A stretch of 64,000 bases of DNA. It comes from Albula goreensis. Lineage: Eukaryota > Chordata > Actinopteri > Albuliformes > Albulidae. The stretch is from assembly GCA_022829145.1 (NCBI GenBank), contig CM040746.1, positions 13,993,290 through 14,057,289 of the forward strand, read 5' to 3'. The notes beneath the pieces are model-generated. The model was not told where the DNA came from and made no database searches. It saw only the letters and a program-made list of their open reading frames with translations. The position numbers and the translations under genes are program-made. Below, piece by piece: positions 35,830 to 62,362 of the stretch. Numbering within the stretch: the first letter of the stretch is position 1; each line of letters begins with the position of its first letter.

Positions 35830-38800
35830 ACAATATTTATTCAACATTTTACAGATAGACGTTTCTCTTTATTGCAGACAGACTTTGTTCTATATACATT
35901 TTATTTACAAGGACTTTACATCATCAGTGGTAATATTGTACAGTATTGTTCATATTAAGTTCATTAGAATCTTTTTGATTGTGTCCATTAATTCTATTCA
36001 TTGTATGTGCCAGCAGCTTCAGAACATTATGAAGAAAGAACTACAAAGAGAATGGATTACATGCACGAGTCCCAGTTTTCCTTATCACCAAAACGGAGGC
36101 TGTGAGCCTTCCTGTATGATAATACATACATACATACATACATACATACATACATAATACATACATACATACATACAATTCCTCACTCTCTGTCTTGCAC
36201 AAACACAAATACACACACATACAAGGTGATGCTTTTCATTCCTCATCTAGCACAGAATATGGAATGAATACCAAAGTAGTCTGTTAGTCATAGTTAGCCT
36301 GCATAGTGGTGGGGCATCCTTACAAATGAAGCTGAGCAACCCAAACTATGGCAATAGAAAAGAAACATGGAATAAAGATGATCAAGTTACAAAACAGCAA
36401 AAGAAAATCTTGCATAGAATTGATTAATTTATTAACCATCAAAATATTTCAGACCAAATTTAAACATGCAAGTCCATTCCTGGTACCCCTCAACTAAAAA
36501 ATATAAAACACTAAATGCCTTTTCCTATATTTTATTTTAAAATGCTTTGGGCAAGTGGTTTCATTACATTGGAACTTGTATGTTTAAGTTTATCCAAAGG
36601 ATAGTGAATATGTGCAGTTAAAGTGCATTGTAAGTGCACACATCAAATGCAGTCAAACACACCTCTGCTCTACCACACACAGGGAGACACAGGCACAGGT
36701 TTGACTTATACACAAGAGAACAATAAAGCATCTTTCCATGTCCTGTCATGCAAGTTAAATTGTGTGAAGTAACTTTTAAGAGCAGCATGAGATGGCACCA
36801 TTCAGAATGATTAAACTCTGTGGCTCCTTAACTTCAGTCACGAACAGGTGTGAGCAGATGTTCTGCAACACACCCAAGACCACATACTCAACTCCTGCAG
36901 CGGTACTCCCCATTAAGAGACAACAGCAAATCCCTCCATCCAGATTCATTATGGCCATTCCAAAGCTATCCAGACACACAGTTACCATTCAGGTCAAAAC
37001 ACACACATTACTATTACAAAGGCCTTCACAACAGGAGAGTCTGACTGACAGAGAGCCTCCATTTTCCTTCTGAGTGTTAGATGTGAATCAACATTAAGAT
37101 AACCGGTCAACAGCACATTTAAAGGGAAATTCCACATTTTCAGCAGAAACCTTTGACTGAACTTACTGTTCTGACCAATACTGACTTAGGGTCTAAGCAT
37201 AAGACAACTGAGACCCAGATAAGAGTGAAGAGACAGTGGGTGTGATAACTGAGACTAGAAAAGGCTGAAAAGACAAGACACAAGAACTACAGTTACACTT
37301 ATTTGGGTGTCCTGGTAACCTGAAAAACATGAAAAAAAAGTTGTTAATCACCCTGTCTTTATTCCGGTAAGGAGACGTGGATGAAACTGGCAGGTATAGC
37401 TATGCTCCTAAACAGAAATGCAATAAGCTCCATTAGCTGTTCATGAAAATGAAAAGGTCATTTGTACAGAGTGGTGATTAGAAAAGGTCTCTTTACCCTC
37501 CATGCAGTGAGAAACTGCACTTTTAAACAGCAAAGGAAAGAACTGATTGAAACATACTGATGGATGAGGGCAGCATGAGCAAGCAGACCTGCCATAGTCA
37601 TTTAAAATAAAAACGGGGACTGTTAGCATAAGGCAATTGGGCAGAGTGCCTGCCAGAAGAAATCCAGAAAGTCACATCCATCACAACCTCCTCTACTTGC
37701 TCACACCCCTGCAGCCTGCCAGCATCAGGCTGTGTAATCCAGCAGTGCAGCAGAGTCTAACTGACCTACACATACTGCGGGTTCTGGTTCTGAACTTCCT
37801 CAATTAACAAAGGATGTAGTGATGAAGGATGTGAACAATTCCAAATTTGTGAGAAAATACAGGTGGGGTTGGTGGAAAGAAATGACCAAAACCATTTTCC
37901 ACTGTTTAGTTTTAAAAAATATATATCAATAAACAGCTAAATCTTTGAAGGACCACTGTATACAGAAAGGCTCTGAATCAAAGCTATATGCATACACACA
38001 TACACATCATACCCATATACACACAGTACCTTACATACATACGTACAGCATGACAGAAAAACACAACATGTGTAATAATTGATTTTAAGTCATCGATTTC
38101 CGTTACATCAGATTTATGGTTCCTTTATATTTAGGAGAAATAAAATGTTTACTTCTTCCATATTTAGAAATAACATACACACATTTTCGCCAATTTAAAC
38201 AAAAACCCAGCAAAACCAGTTAAATACATTTAACAGTTTTGTGGGGTGAAAGAATTAAGCCTGGCAGTTTCCCTGGTATTCCCCGATGAAGAACTCTGCA
38301 GTTAATCACTTCCATTACAGAAATTAGATGGAGCAAAATGTTTCCGAACAGTACGCATGAGACTTCTGTTTGACTGTCAGACAAACACAGGATGAGGTAG
38401 AGGTGATGCCTATGGGAGATAGAGTACGGGACACTGGCCAGTAGACTTTCCAACAGCTGTTGGTGACTGCACAAAGTGAATTGTAGACGTTCAGCATTCA
38501 GTCAAATACAGAAAATTCAATTGAAGATACACATCTGTTACAGGCCACATCACATTTACAGAGGTTTTTTTTTTAAGTCAGATTTTCTGACAACACACTT
38601 TACAGCCTTACTTCCTGCATCTTTCAGTACAGTTTTGCTGCAGATTACAAAAAACATTATTTTGGCTCCTGGAAGTCACGCTAGTCTTACTATGTGCAAG
38701 ACACTTTGAATCAGCTGCGTTGCCTATTTGCACCATGTTCTTCAAAATACTTTGAAAACTCTTTTTTTAATGACTGTCTGTGCAATCTGTTCACTGGAGA

Positions 38801-39646
38801 AAATATCAACGTGGGTTATTCTGAATCTGCAGTTTAATTTTAGATTCAAATTTAAATTTTAAACTCCACAGCATTAAAGAGACTAAAATTACAATCTACT
38901 TCTTATTAATTTCTAATACAATACATAAAATGTATAATTTTATATTATATAAATTATGAAAAAGACATCAAGAGAAATTAAAAACCAGTGTAATTCTTGG
39001 TCAGATTTTTTAAAATCATCATAAAAACTGAACAACAATAACATTCAAACCACTCTCTTTGGGATGTACTTAACAAGATAGTTAAGCTAAAATCTCACAT
39101 AAATAAGGATTTGAAATAAAAAAATAATCAAATTGAAGATTGCACATCACCCCAAGGTTAAATAGGAAGGCATTGGAACTGCCAACTCTTTTCAAAGTAA
39201 CATTGGTAGTCTTATTGCTGATTCAATACAAAATATAGACTATTTCAATCTCAAGGTTAAATTACAGCAGACCTGCAACAATAATATTTTCTAATAGTGA
39301 ATAACAATCATAAGTGTCTTGATTTTTGTCTTTTGTGTATTTTCATTTTGAAGCATGTGTTTTGGGTTTTTTTTTCAGTAACAGAACAGGGCATGGAACT
39401 CTCTGGTTGGTCAGAGATTTTTGGAGGGGACTGACTTTAGCAGGCTGGTGGGGGTAGTCCTGTCCCTCTTCCTCACAAACTGAATTGACATACCACCTGC
39501 TGCCCTTCTCCCATGACTTGGGAGGAAGAGGTACTGTCAAGAAAGCAGAACTTCCTCTGGCTCTACAGGAAGTGAAGGGGATTTGGGACAGGACACGCCC
39601 CCACCACCCAGCCCTACGTGTGATGTCATTCTTGTCTCATCCCCTG
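35830..39646 (-). other. hycc2: hycc2 3' UTR, about 3.8 kb
   Basis: Downstream of the hycc2 stop there is no other gene until orc2. Minus-strand AATAAA signals occur at 35873-35868 and 35841-35836 (TTTATT on the plus strand), and further ones at about 35908, 36430, 36530 and 37355. Mammalian FAM126B also has a multi-kilobase 3' UTR. The region is AU-rich and has a CATA repeat at 36121-36178. The extent is inferred; shorter forms using inner signals are likely. Confidence 0.6.
36121..36178. repeat. CATA tetranucleotide microsatellite
   Basis: About 13 CATA units with one AATA interruption, inside the presumed hycc2 3' UTR. Confidence 0.95.
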
Positions 39647-52004
<12,358 letters not shown>

Positions 52005-52728
52005 GTTCTTCTGAGCACACACCTCCACTGCGAGAGAGGCAGGGTACAGGAGGAGGGAGAGATGAGATTGGATGCTGGAGGGAGAGATGTTACCTTGGGC
52101 AAGCCTTTTAATCATCACTTAATTCTGTGTTTTACAGAGAGATCACCTGCCTTCACTTTGAGCAACAGTTCATATAATGTGACTGTAGAACAGTTTAATT
52201 TAGTTTAAGAGCTAGTGAATGAATTATACAAATTATGGAAGCGTATAAGGAACAATCACAATGCAAACATTTTGATTGCTTTAAAATATATACATGGTAT
52301 TTTTTAAAAACAAATTAAAAATACAATACTGTTCTAGTGTTTAGATGGACTGTAGAATCTAGTATTGAATCCAACCAATGCAGACTGATTGTGGCACAGT
52401 ATCTGGGTTGCTTTGAGTAAGAGCAACATGCAGAATGCCAGCAGAGCAGTGTCTGGTTTACTCTACCCATGCCATACCAAGCTCCTGTGTCTGTGTGTGA
52501 ATGCTGTCACACGGCCAGGCAACAGAGCCCCAGCCTCTGGCAGGAACAGATGTCCCCAATCAGCCAGGCTGTGCCTAAAGCCTTCAGGGACTCTCCAACG
52601 GGAGGGGCAGAAAGAACACCCAAAAAACATGTTGTTTTGCATGGGCACCACACCGGTGATGTAATGCCCCCTAAACCTGTCAGTGGGACCTCACATCAGT
52701 CTTCAAAGCACAGCTCGAAATGTGTGTA

Positions 52729-52731
<3 letters not shown>

Positions 52732-52767
<36 letters not shown>
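52732..52767. repeat. GT microsatellite
   Basis: An uninterrupted GT run of about 18 units, followed by diverged TGTG-rich sequence to 52822. Confidence 0.92.
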
Positions 52768-52770
<3 letters not shown>

Positions 52771-53280
52771 CATTAGTGTATGCATGTGTGTTTGCATGTG
52801 TGTACATATGAGTGTGTGTGTGCCCATGCTTGTAGACAATAATGTGTTACTGCACCCCATGCTTCTCTGTCGCAGAATACAATACACCGAAGTTACTCTA
52901 GCTAACACCATGCTAATCCAACTAAAGGGCACAGGTTTCCACATTACGCCAATGGACACGGGCCCAGACCTATCACATGGTCATATATGGCCAATCAGAG
53001 AAGAGTGTACACTGCACTGGTAAAAAGAAAACAAGATGATAAACCTGCAGCAGCTTTACTGAGGATGTCTGGGTGCAGGTCTATCTTATATTTAGCACTA
53101 GAAAAGACAAAGCGGAAAGCCCTCAGCCTCCGCTTCATATTGCCTTTCACTTCAGTTCTCCGCGCATGCTCGCAGGCTCAGACACACAGACACAAACACA
53201 CAAACACACACACGTGCGCACAAACCCCACCAAGGTCATTCCTGTTTGTGCACCGCTAACATCCCAAGGTGTTCTGAGTC

Positions 53281-53302
53281 TGTGTGTGTGTGTGTGTGTG
53301 TG
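53281..53302. repeat. TG microsatellite
   Basis: A short uninterrupted TG run. Confidence 0.9.
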
Positions 53303-54201
53303 CCAGGCACAGCGAGTGGCGCCTCCGACAGGGTCGGATCTCTGTACTGTCTGATTATAACAGCACGTGGCCTGGGCGTTTCAGGACAAACTGCTGTGTT
53401 TCACAGGGCTAATTTTCACAGTTATGGAGAAGTAGAAGACACAGCAGCTGTGAAGCCAGCGCCCAATGAGCAGTCTGTGTCAGTATTAAAAACCATCCTG
53501 TCTTGCTGATAGGGAGCAGTCTGACTGACAGGCAGAAATGGGGCAGGGAGTATTTCAGTGCAGTACGTGATTGATTGGCTGAAATAAGGCCTCTGATCAT
53601 TTCAACCAATCATTGACTCATCTCTGATTCCCAGAGCTGGCCTTAAAATTAGACAGACCTCAAATGATCTTAAAGATTATCTGTAGAATCTGAAATTGCT
53701 GGTCTGTCTTTGTATTGAGTAGTTAATTAAAATTTCAAGCTTACTCAATGCAAATGTGTTGGGCGGAATTACACATTTGTGCAGTGTTCATTCAGATCCC
53801 GGGGGGCATTTTGAGAGGAATAACCTTACTAGTTTCCTGTTGAAGTGGCGTGGAGCACTGAACATGCTAGGAATCCTCTTTTGATAGCAAATACAACACA
53901 GACATTTGGTACACATGAAAAAACCATACAGCAGAGGAAAGGTGTAGGAAATTAAAGCTACAGCAAAGTCTGTGCGCTCATGCTAGGTTCTATTTAAAAC
54001 ATTCCCTCAGGTCAGTTCAGGTAAGCCATAGTAACGTTCATGCTGATATTCTGCTCTTTTACAACGCAATTTCACATTTTCATTTTCCGCGAAGATTAAA
54101 GATTTACAGACAATTGCATCAATAGCCATTTAAGGTTAGCCAAAGCCAATTTCCATTTCAGCCAAGATGTACTTTCATCTGCACAGCCCCAGGGTAGGTG
54201 A

Positions 54202-54405
54202 GGGCAATGGAGAGCAGCCTGTGGAATAGTGTCAGGCAGTCTGCTGGACAGTGAAAAGCTGAACAGTGGAGAGCAGCCAGGTGAACAGTGAAAAGCACCT
54301 TGCTGAACAGTGAAGTGCAGTCTACTGTACAATAGGGAGCAACCTGCTGAGCAGTGAGGAACAGTGCACTGGAACAGTGAGTGAGGACACTGAAAAGCAG
54401 CTGTG
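54202..54405. repeat. Degenerate 22-bp minisatellite
   Basis: Units of 22 bp begin with GAACAGTG-like words at 54224, 54261, 54283, 54305, 54327, 54349 and (21 bp) 54371, with one 15-bp partial unit at 54246. Individual copies are diverged but the 22-bp register holds exactly from 54261 to 54370. The minus-strand open frame here is a product of the repeat. Confidence 0.8.
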
Positions 54406-55775
54406 TACTTGTGTAACTGGAACATTTGCAGAATGTCTAACAGTCAGATTCACAGTGCAACACAATCCACAGGAAAAAAAACAAAAACAGGAAAGCAGAG
54501 TGAGAGAGACAGGCCTACACAAACACTCTTCATCTGCTTTTTAACTAAAAACTGAACTACTATACAAGTCAAAATGTTCAGTACACAGTGATTCTATTTT
54601 ATTTTTCTTTAATGGCTGTTCAGTGTACAGGTCAGATGTAGATAATTTATTTTTAAGTCTGTTTATTTTTCTCAGGTGCTGATACAGGCTCACCTTGCCA
54701 ACGGGCTGACTGTAACAACATGTTCCTGACACCTTGAAGCAGATGCTGGGTGTGAATTAAACAAACAACTCTGCCAGACTGGCACTGCTCCTATCTGCAC
54801 TTTCTTTTATCTCTGTAAGTGTGTACAATTTTCATTTTGAACAGATCTTCCAGTCATCTATGGCTCATAAATTCAATATTCAGTAAAGAGACAGATATGT
54901 CATCTTTATGGCTGTAGAACTCTCAGAGATAAAGCTAAAAACTTGAATATTGATGAGGCTGAAATACAGCACAGAGCCTTATGTAACACATCTGGGAGCA
55001 GCACCATTAGACTGTGCTGACCATGTCATTATGCTCCTTGTCTATCTGCTTCATTTCAGCCTTACACATTACTGATCCCTATTCCAAACTGCCTTGTCTT
55101 TGATTCTGCGACCAACTAATTACTTTTCCTTCTTAGTTGGCATCTTTAGTGGCATCTTTAGTGTTCAATAATGTTTATAAATGAATAGAACTGCCAGTTG
55201 ACGTTGATGATTATCATTACTGATGATGGTATAAACTAATTGGAACATCTATTTTCATGTACCTCCCGCAGCGTTTCACTTTTCTTGTCTGGAAATGGAT
55301 GACTAAAATTCCCATTTTTGGTAAGTTTAATTGAAAATAATTCTGCTATTTATTGGAACAGAATGTAGGTCTTTCTTGCCTAAACATTCAAGTGATTTTT
55401 GGCATGGCAAAATTGCCTAATTGGCTTTGAGGGGCTACTTAAAGGTACAAACATTTCTCTTCAACTGAGCACATGCCAATTAAAATATATTCCATATATT
55501 TATTTTCCAAAGGAACACAACTAATTTATTGTCTCTCAGTCATGCTATCTGCCTTTGTCAAACACTCACTCCAAAAATAAAAAATACCTTATGCCCTGTT
55601 ACCATGGAAATTACATTTCCTCCTTTCTTGTCAAATCAAAATGCTACAGTCTCAAAAAGTATGTATCAATATGCTAGTCAAGATGGGTCTGATAGTCTAC
55701 ATTCATGAGCTCAAAGACTTTTTCATGAGAACCATGCACCAGTCAAATGATGGGGGACATTGAGTGTGTTCTCAC

Positions 55776-55860
55776 CTCAATCTCCCAGAATTCAGTTCGC
55801 CTCTGAGCGATGATTTTGTATTTCTGTGCTCTCACACATCTGTTGATCTCAGAGATCCAC
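55776..55860 (-). other. hycc2: hycc2 5' UTR exon
   Basis: On the minus strand CCTTTGCAG precedes and GTGAGAAC follows this 85-nt segment, giving consensus acceptor and donor. Joined to the exon whose high end is 52027 (acceptor CTCTCGCAG), it puts a TGA directly across the junction in the frame of the hycc2 ATG, so it is untranslated. One other frame is open for 28 codons (starts WISEINRCVRAQKYK) but does not continue into the hycc2 frame. A further upstream exon must exist because this one has an acceptor. Confidence 0.6.
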
Positions 55861-58800
55861 CTGCAAAGGAGAGAAACTAATATAATTACAGTGTAACTAT
55901 ACAGAGCCAAATCAGATCATGATGGAAGCACAGAGAGCCAATCAGTTTACAATCTTAAATACACAGAACCAATATATTTACAGTCCAAGCTTCATCCTAA
56001 TGTGTCAGAATTCTGGGAGGGCTCTACCAGAAATCCTGATTATGGATCACAGACCTGATCATAAGCAACACGCAAAAGACAGGCAAGTCTGGAAATAAAG
56101 AGTCTGACTGAAACATATGCTTGACCAGGGTTAAGCACAAAAGAAAATAATTTTACGTCCAAGTTCAAAACACATGCAATACAAGACTGAAGTTTGCATG
56201 CGTTTGTTGTGCATTTCAGTTTTATATAAATTGATAACTCTGATAGTAAAATAAAGTACAGACACTACATATTTGACTATACAGACTGCAGAATGTTTAT
56301 TTAATTCATTAGCATGGGGGATGTGCATGGAACTTCATTACAAACACAAAAACTACATGAAAAAGTGTCCAGAACACACATGAAATTACAAAACTTTAAA
56401 TGAATGTGCCATCCAGTTTTCCACCTTTGTTGAATCATTAGGCTTGGACAACCTCAATGATTGAGTTTTGCTAGCTCTGCTTTCTGCGTTTTATGCAAAC
56501 ATTCATAAGAAACGAGAAATGAAGATGTAACTGGCCCCAGGGCTCAGACCAGTCTGGAGAGCTACCAATGCATCTAAAGAAATTAGCATATCATATTATG
56601 AATTCTATCTCAGTTTTTTATTGCTCAACTTTGATGCTAAAGAAACAATCTAAAAATTCAAAACTGCAAAACATTTGCAGATGAAATCTTTACAGATCAG
56701 CTTGGGTGGAGCCACTGATCTGATCTGTTTTCTTGTCAACGACTCAGAGTCCATTTTAGACACATATATAGATCCAACAGTTAATACAGACTAAGTAAAA
56801 ACACCCGTTTTTCAGACAACAGCTGCTACATCTTAGAGAGATTTGTGCATGATGAAGCAAAAATTAACACTTTGATCACAGACCATATGTAAGGTAGACA
56901 GAAATCGCTGCCCTAAGCAAAGTTCGCCATTACCAAGAAATTCACTTACTCCCTATGTTTTCCCTACAGAACATAACCCTGCAGTCAGGTTTTCATTTAA
57001 AAAGAGGAACTGATCCAAGAACTTACCAGTTTGATTGAAGAAATATCACTCCACTTGTTTTGCAAGCTGAGTAGTCAATGACCTAGCAATGTCACACAGA
57101 GTCTCAAAACAGTGAATTTGGACAGGTGGTTCTGACACACAGATAAAGCTACTCAAGATGAGAGGGCAAGGAATGAAAATGTTTACCTGCCCAACCCAAA
57201 AACGCTTTCCTAACCATTCCATCCCTTTCGGATGGGTGATGACTTCTTCAAGTCACCGCCCATTAGACTCAGTGGTTTGACTCAGATTAGACTAACAGGA
57301 ATGTTTATTCCACAGACCCCTGTAGGACAGAGAAGCTATTCACTCAACTTGAGAACTGACCGCCCGAGTTAAGCTCATCCATATCTCACCGAGTCCAGCT
57401 GAATCACCACCTACTCCTCTTCGTATAAGTTCTGTCCTCTCTAGGTCCCACAGACCCCTTTTCACTGATGAATCACTGACACCAAGAACAGCAGCAAATC
57501 AAGCTCCAAACCAATCAATGTCTTTATTCAAATCCCACATTGGAATAGAGCACAGAAAGCCATGGGTCTCTACAAGACACTACACTCAAGTCACGTTCTC
57601 AGCAGTTAGAGAGGTACTGGCTCTCCCACTCTCTTTGGGTATGGGGTTAAACTCATGTTCTACTACACACTTACCCTCCACAACACAACTTCCCTTTCAT
57701 TCCACAACATGCAACAAAATAGAACCTTGTCATGGGCCAAACAGATTAGATGTGGCAAATCCTATTAAACAGGTGACCTGTCAGATTTCATTTTCTTAAA
57801 ATATAAGCACTGCAGATTATCCTTTATGACTGGAGACCAGTGTACTTATAGAATAGGCCTTTATTTCAGTAAAGACCAGAGAGCCCATGTTTACATTTTT
57901 GTAGTTGTTACTGGACAAAAAGAGCAGAGGATCGTGGGATTTGGGCGTAAGGGCACTTTGACCTAAGTAATAAAATCAATTCATACGAAATGGTGGTACT
58001 CCATGTTAATTTCTGATTTTAAGTTACAAATGCTCTAACTCTAATGGCAGCAAACTTACATCCATGTCAGGGTCACAGCTAGAGATATAAACCAAAGAAC
58101 AGAGATGATTAAAGAAATCAAAATTCTCAATGCAGTATTAGTCTTCACACTGGCTGTATGCGCAGGTCTTTTTCCATGAGGAGGAAGCATGTTACGTCAA
58201 GGGATAGCCTGTTCTGATGCACTCACATTAATAATTGAGGGGGAAGCTGCCAAAGTATCGAGTCTTCATGGTAGTCTAATGGAAACAGGGCCTCTCTCTG
58301 GGCACAGGTGTGGACCGTCACACTGGCCTGAGACAGGCACGTTTTTACAGAGTCTTTGGTTCAGGGTTGATGTTGTGTTAAAATTTGATGAGCGGCATGC
58401 TCCTCTAGCAAAGCTGATACTACCACACAGAAGCCTGAATTCTCTGGCAACTGCTATGCTGGAAGTTACTGGGAGCTGCACTTTGGCTGGAGGGCACAAC
58501 TGTCTACAACCAGGATAGTATGTTCCAACAAAAGCCTATGTGCTATTGTGTACTGCTATCTTTTCAGCTATAGCCATCTGACTTTGCTAATTGCAATAGA
58601 CTTGGTAGAAGATAGGACCTAAGCAAGGTTACTGTAGCACATAGCAGGTATACTTCATAAACGCCATGCAAAACCTCACCCAGGGGTGGATATTACTAGG
58701 ATTTTATCAATATCTTAACAGTATTGATACTGCTGATTGATACCTGATCATCAAAGCCCATAGTCATACTCTACTTCATAATTTTCTGAGGTGAAAACAA

Positions 58801-61800
58801 TATGAAGACACAAACAGGCTAGCCATTTTTTTATTCATTAAATCCTTAACAGAGGTTTCACACAAACAGGAGATTGCTAAAGCTATATATCAATGAAACA
58901 AAGCAAACATACTGAGCTACTAGTAGCTGCCCCTGTTGTGATCTGATAAACAGCTAAGCAACTTCAGTTTGTGTTAACAACAGCAGAACAGAAGCCTGTC
59001 TCAGATCTATTTAGAGACACTCCAGGTTTCTACATTTATAAAACAGATTAATCAGACTGTTATTGTTGAGCTACGTTGTTTTGCATCTTTTTGACTTTAT
59101 GTAGCAGATATGTAGTCAGATGCATGAATTTTATAGTGAAGGTACAGACTTTTAGCTGGCCATAGCTAAATGTCTGTCAGCTGATTATATTTCTAGGTGC
59201 AGTGGTTGAATGCTGAGTCACCCTACAGTCGAAATCCTGGAGATGCATGTGTTAGCTTATTAATGTGTTAGTTTTGCCATAGTCAGCAGCTGTAGGGCTT
59301 GCCCGATTTGATAAAGCACAATGCCTGGGGTGGATAAGGTGGATGAGACTGTATTTTGGGCGCCTGCATCAGAGGGCTGAGCATCTGGGTGGGATAAAAT
59401 TTATGTTACCATAGGCTACACTCATACAGTCAAATACTCTCCATTGACTCAAAATTACGCCATGCTATCACAGCAAATACAATATCAGGTTGCTAGCACT
59501 GCTAATTTTACACACAAATAAAGTGAGGCTGCATCATCCATTGCACCCATACTTTGGAGTGGTAATACTTATCTGCAATGCCTGAAAATCCACCCGTCCA
59601 AAAGAGAGAGCTAGGCAATAACATACTTCTACGTCACTGTATTGGAGACGAATTCTCTGCTGCAAGATCTGTGGCTTCTCTTGCAAAATTTGGAACTGGA
59701 CATGTTTAAAAACAACAAAACTTGATCTGACATTACAGTGTATCCAACAGTTTTTATATGGCAATGTGTTGTTATACTTTTAAAAGTACTGTTGCTTGTT
59801 ACTTGCAAAATGCCAGAGCAGCTATCTGAAACAATTAAACTAGTCAAATATGCACAGCTGAGTCGTTAGACAAGGGGCTTAATGGCATTTTGGTTTTAAC
59901 TAACCAGGGACCAGTTCTAAACTGGAACTAGTTCTCTATACCCAAACCAATGCCACATAGGTGTGGCTTTTAAAGATCTGTCCCAGGGCTCTTATCACTG
60001 TTGTTGATACTACACTGTGCTGGTTTTTCCAGCCCTCATTGTAACTGCCTTTGTCCTTTTACAAGTCCTGCATCATATCTCTACTGTAACAAAGAGCAAC
60101 ATGCTTGCCTGTGCTGAAACAAGATAAAGTGTACCAAAACATTTCCTTTCTTTTCAAAAGACCCAGCAGCTCGGCATCAGTCTTCCACTCATTCCAGGAA
60201 GACATGTTGGGCTAGTCTGCCTGAACTATACCAAGATAGTTACTACATTTTAGACTTTATGACTGCATCATAAAAGGCACATATTATCAGGGTTAAAAGT
60301 ATTCGGAGTAACATTTAAAATATGGCTATCCTACAATCCAGCTGGATTTTGGCTATCCAAAATTGATATATCCTGATATATTTTTAAACCAACCCAAAAT
60401 ACGAGATGCAATTGTTAGAAAAACTAAAAAACCTGGGTATCGTATAAACTTCTTAATGTTCTCGATTTCAGGAAAAACACTTGCTTCCACTTTTCATGGC
60501 ATCAAAGAGATACAAATTTGGATGGGAGTTCTACTTTCACATTCTCTGCTACTCAGGGGCTTGGAGAGCCCAAGTATAGGGATTCAGGACATATGTGCAT
60601 GGTTGAAACTGGATGCAGTCAGCCATTTGCTGACAAATGCTTTTAAAATTAATTGCAAAATTTGAATGATTAATTACAAAAAAATCATATTTAAGTACAT
60701 ATTAAAATTAAATAAATAATTCAATTTGAGTGTAATTCTACCAGAATGGGTGTAAAATAATCACAAGGAAATTGTAAGTTTCAAATGTTACCTTAACAAC
60801 AACCTCTGCAATCCAGGACAAAAATAAAAAAGTCTCAAAAACAGGTTGCCACAGCCTCACAGTTTTCTGCCTCCTAAATTAAAACTGCGATCAAAAACAA
60901 TTTGCACTGACTCTCAGAAGCCTTATAAAGATACAGGCTCCATACAAGAACAAAAGAACATAGTGCAGCTTGCTGAGACAGACAAGTCTGGTTTGTATAA
61001 GATAATGCTGCTCTCTTCCTCTGAACAGCGTTACTAGGGGTGAGAACAGTCTCTCAGAAGGCACTGTTGTGGCAGATGTGGCAGATGTAGCTAACTATTT
61101 CAAACAGCACTCACTGAACATTACCATTTTTGGCCTTCATGTACTTCCATGACATTGAAATTCACTACACAGTTGACATATCACTTTGTTTTTGTCCATT
61201 AAGCAGCCCAAAAGTGTTTTAAAATGGACACAGCTATTCATGGATTCACCTTTCTTTTTGGTAATGATCAAACCCATGATTCAAAGACAGTATTTTATTT
61301 CACATGTTAAAGATGATGGACAGTGACCCATTATTTTCTTTCCCCCACAGCCCCATTTTCCCAGACTGCATTGCAAGAGACAAAAGGTTGATTATGGGAA
61401 ACTGTAGTTTCAGTAAGATGAATACCTGAATTACAATATGGATGAAAGATGACACACAAGAAAACCAAATAAGGACAAAATTGTCCTGGAAACTACTCAA
61501 CTCTTAAGACTGCTAATCTGGAGCAACGTGATGATGCAATCACAGGACAAAGGAACAATAACAGGAACTGGAATTCAATATCTCACGTCCATCCTAACAT
61601 CAGAGACCGATTACCTTCAGTAACACGGTATCATAAGAGCATGCCCTGCTATATGTGCAGCCTATTGTCTCCAACCAGCACGACTGCAATCCTTCCCCAT
61701 TGTTGACTATTTGTGACCATGGCTAACAATGGAGTAACTTTCCGAGAGTTACCCTTCCCCTGGAAAACACCCATGCCTCTGTCACACCCATCTCCACTTC

Positions 61801-62362
61801 CTGTTTATTGTTCTGTTTTTTTATTTGTCCTATGCTGGGATGGGGCACGCATGACCTCATGACCATGGCTGTGCATGCACTGAAAAGCCTGTGCACTTTC
61901 CTAAGCTGTGTCAGTGTTTCCTTCACTCGAGAACCTTATTAGGAAAACACCAGCTTTGTCCGACCGGAGTTCAAATTGACGATCCTGATTAGCAGTCATG
62001 TGTCCTCACCACAACTCTGCTGTTCTGTGTGACTGTCTGTCTGCTGTGAGCGTGTGTGCGTGCACAACCCTGCTGTTCTGCATACTGAGTGACTGTCAGC
62101 TGCAACTGTGTGTTCACATGAGTTGTGAACATGGGTACACTAATATAAATGTGTATGTTTTTATTTGTATGTCTGAATGCGCATTTTTGTGCATTAATGT
62201 GTATTACATATACTAGTAAGTCCACAGGAATCATATGCATCCATCCATCCATCAGGCTGCCCTTGTTTAAGTGACTCTTCACCTGTGACCTCAGTGATCA
62301 TCCTCTTTATCCATGAGTCAGTGACTTTTGACACAGTCAAGTATCTGTTCTTTCCTTGGCAG
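55861..62362. other. Non-coding stretch, about 6.5 kb
   Basis: No gene recognised on either strand. It is probably the first intron of hycc2, since the exon at 55776-55860 has an upstream acceptor and no CpG-rich promoter was seen here. The segment 57190-57790 is less AT-rich, carries a hairpin and minus-strand AATAAA words, and may be an old mobile-element fragment. Confidence 0.45.
57234..57261. repeat. Short imperfect hairpin
   Basis: GGGTGATGACTT (57234-57245) pairs with AAGTCACCGCCC (57250-57261) around a 4-nt loop, with one G-T pair and one mismatch. Confidence 0.7.

Larger units (their letters stand above)
52028..55775. other. hycc2 5' intron
   Basis: About 3.7 kb between the ATG exon and the 5' UTR exon. 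It holds GT tracts (52732-52767, 53281-53302), a 22-bp minisatellite (54202-54405) and no recognised exon. Confidence 0.55.

Noticed and set aside
55776..55860. Coding exon of another gene (28-codon open frame)
   Set aside because: The peptide was not recognised, and the position and strand fit a hycc2 5' UTR exon better; one open frame of 28 codons is not unlikely by chance.
58189..58518. 109-codon plus-strand open frame
   Set aside because: Balanced composition made it worth reading, but no motif, splice junction or promoter supports a gene.
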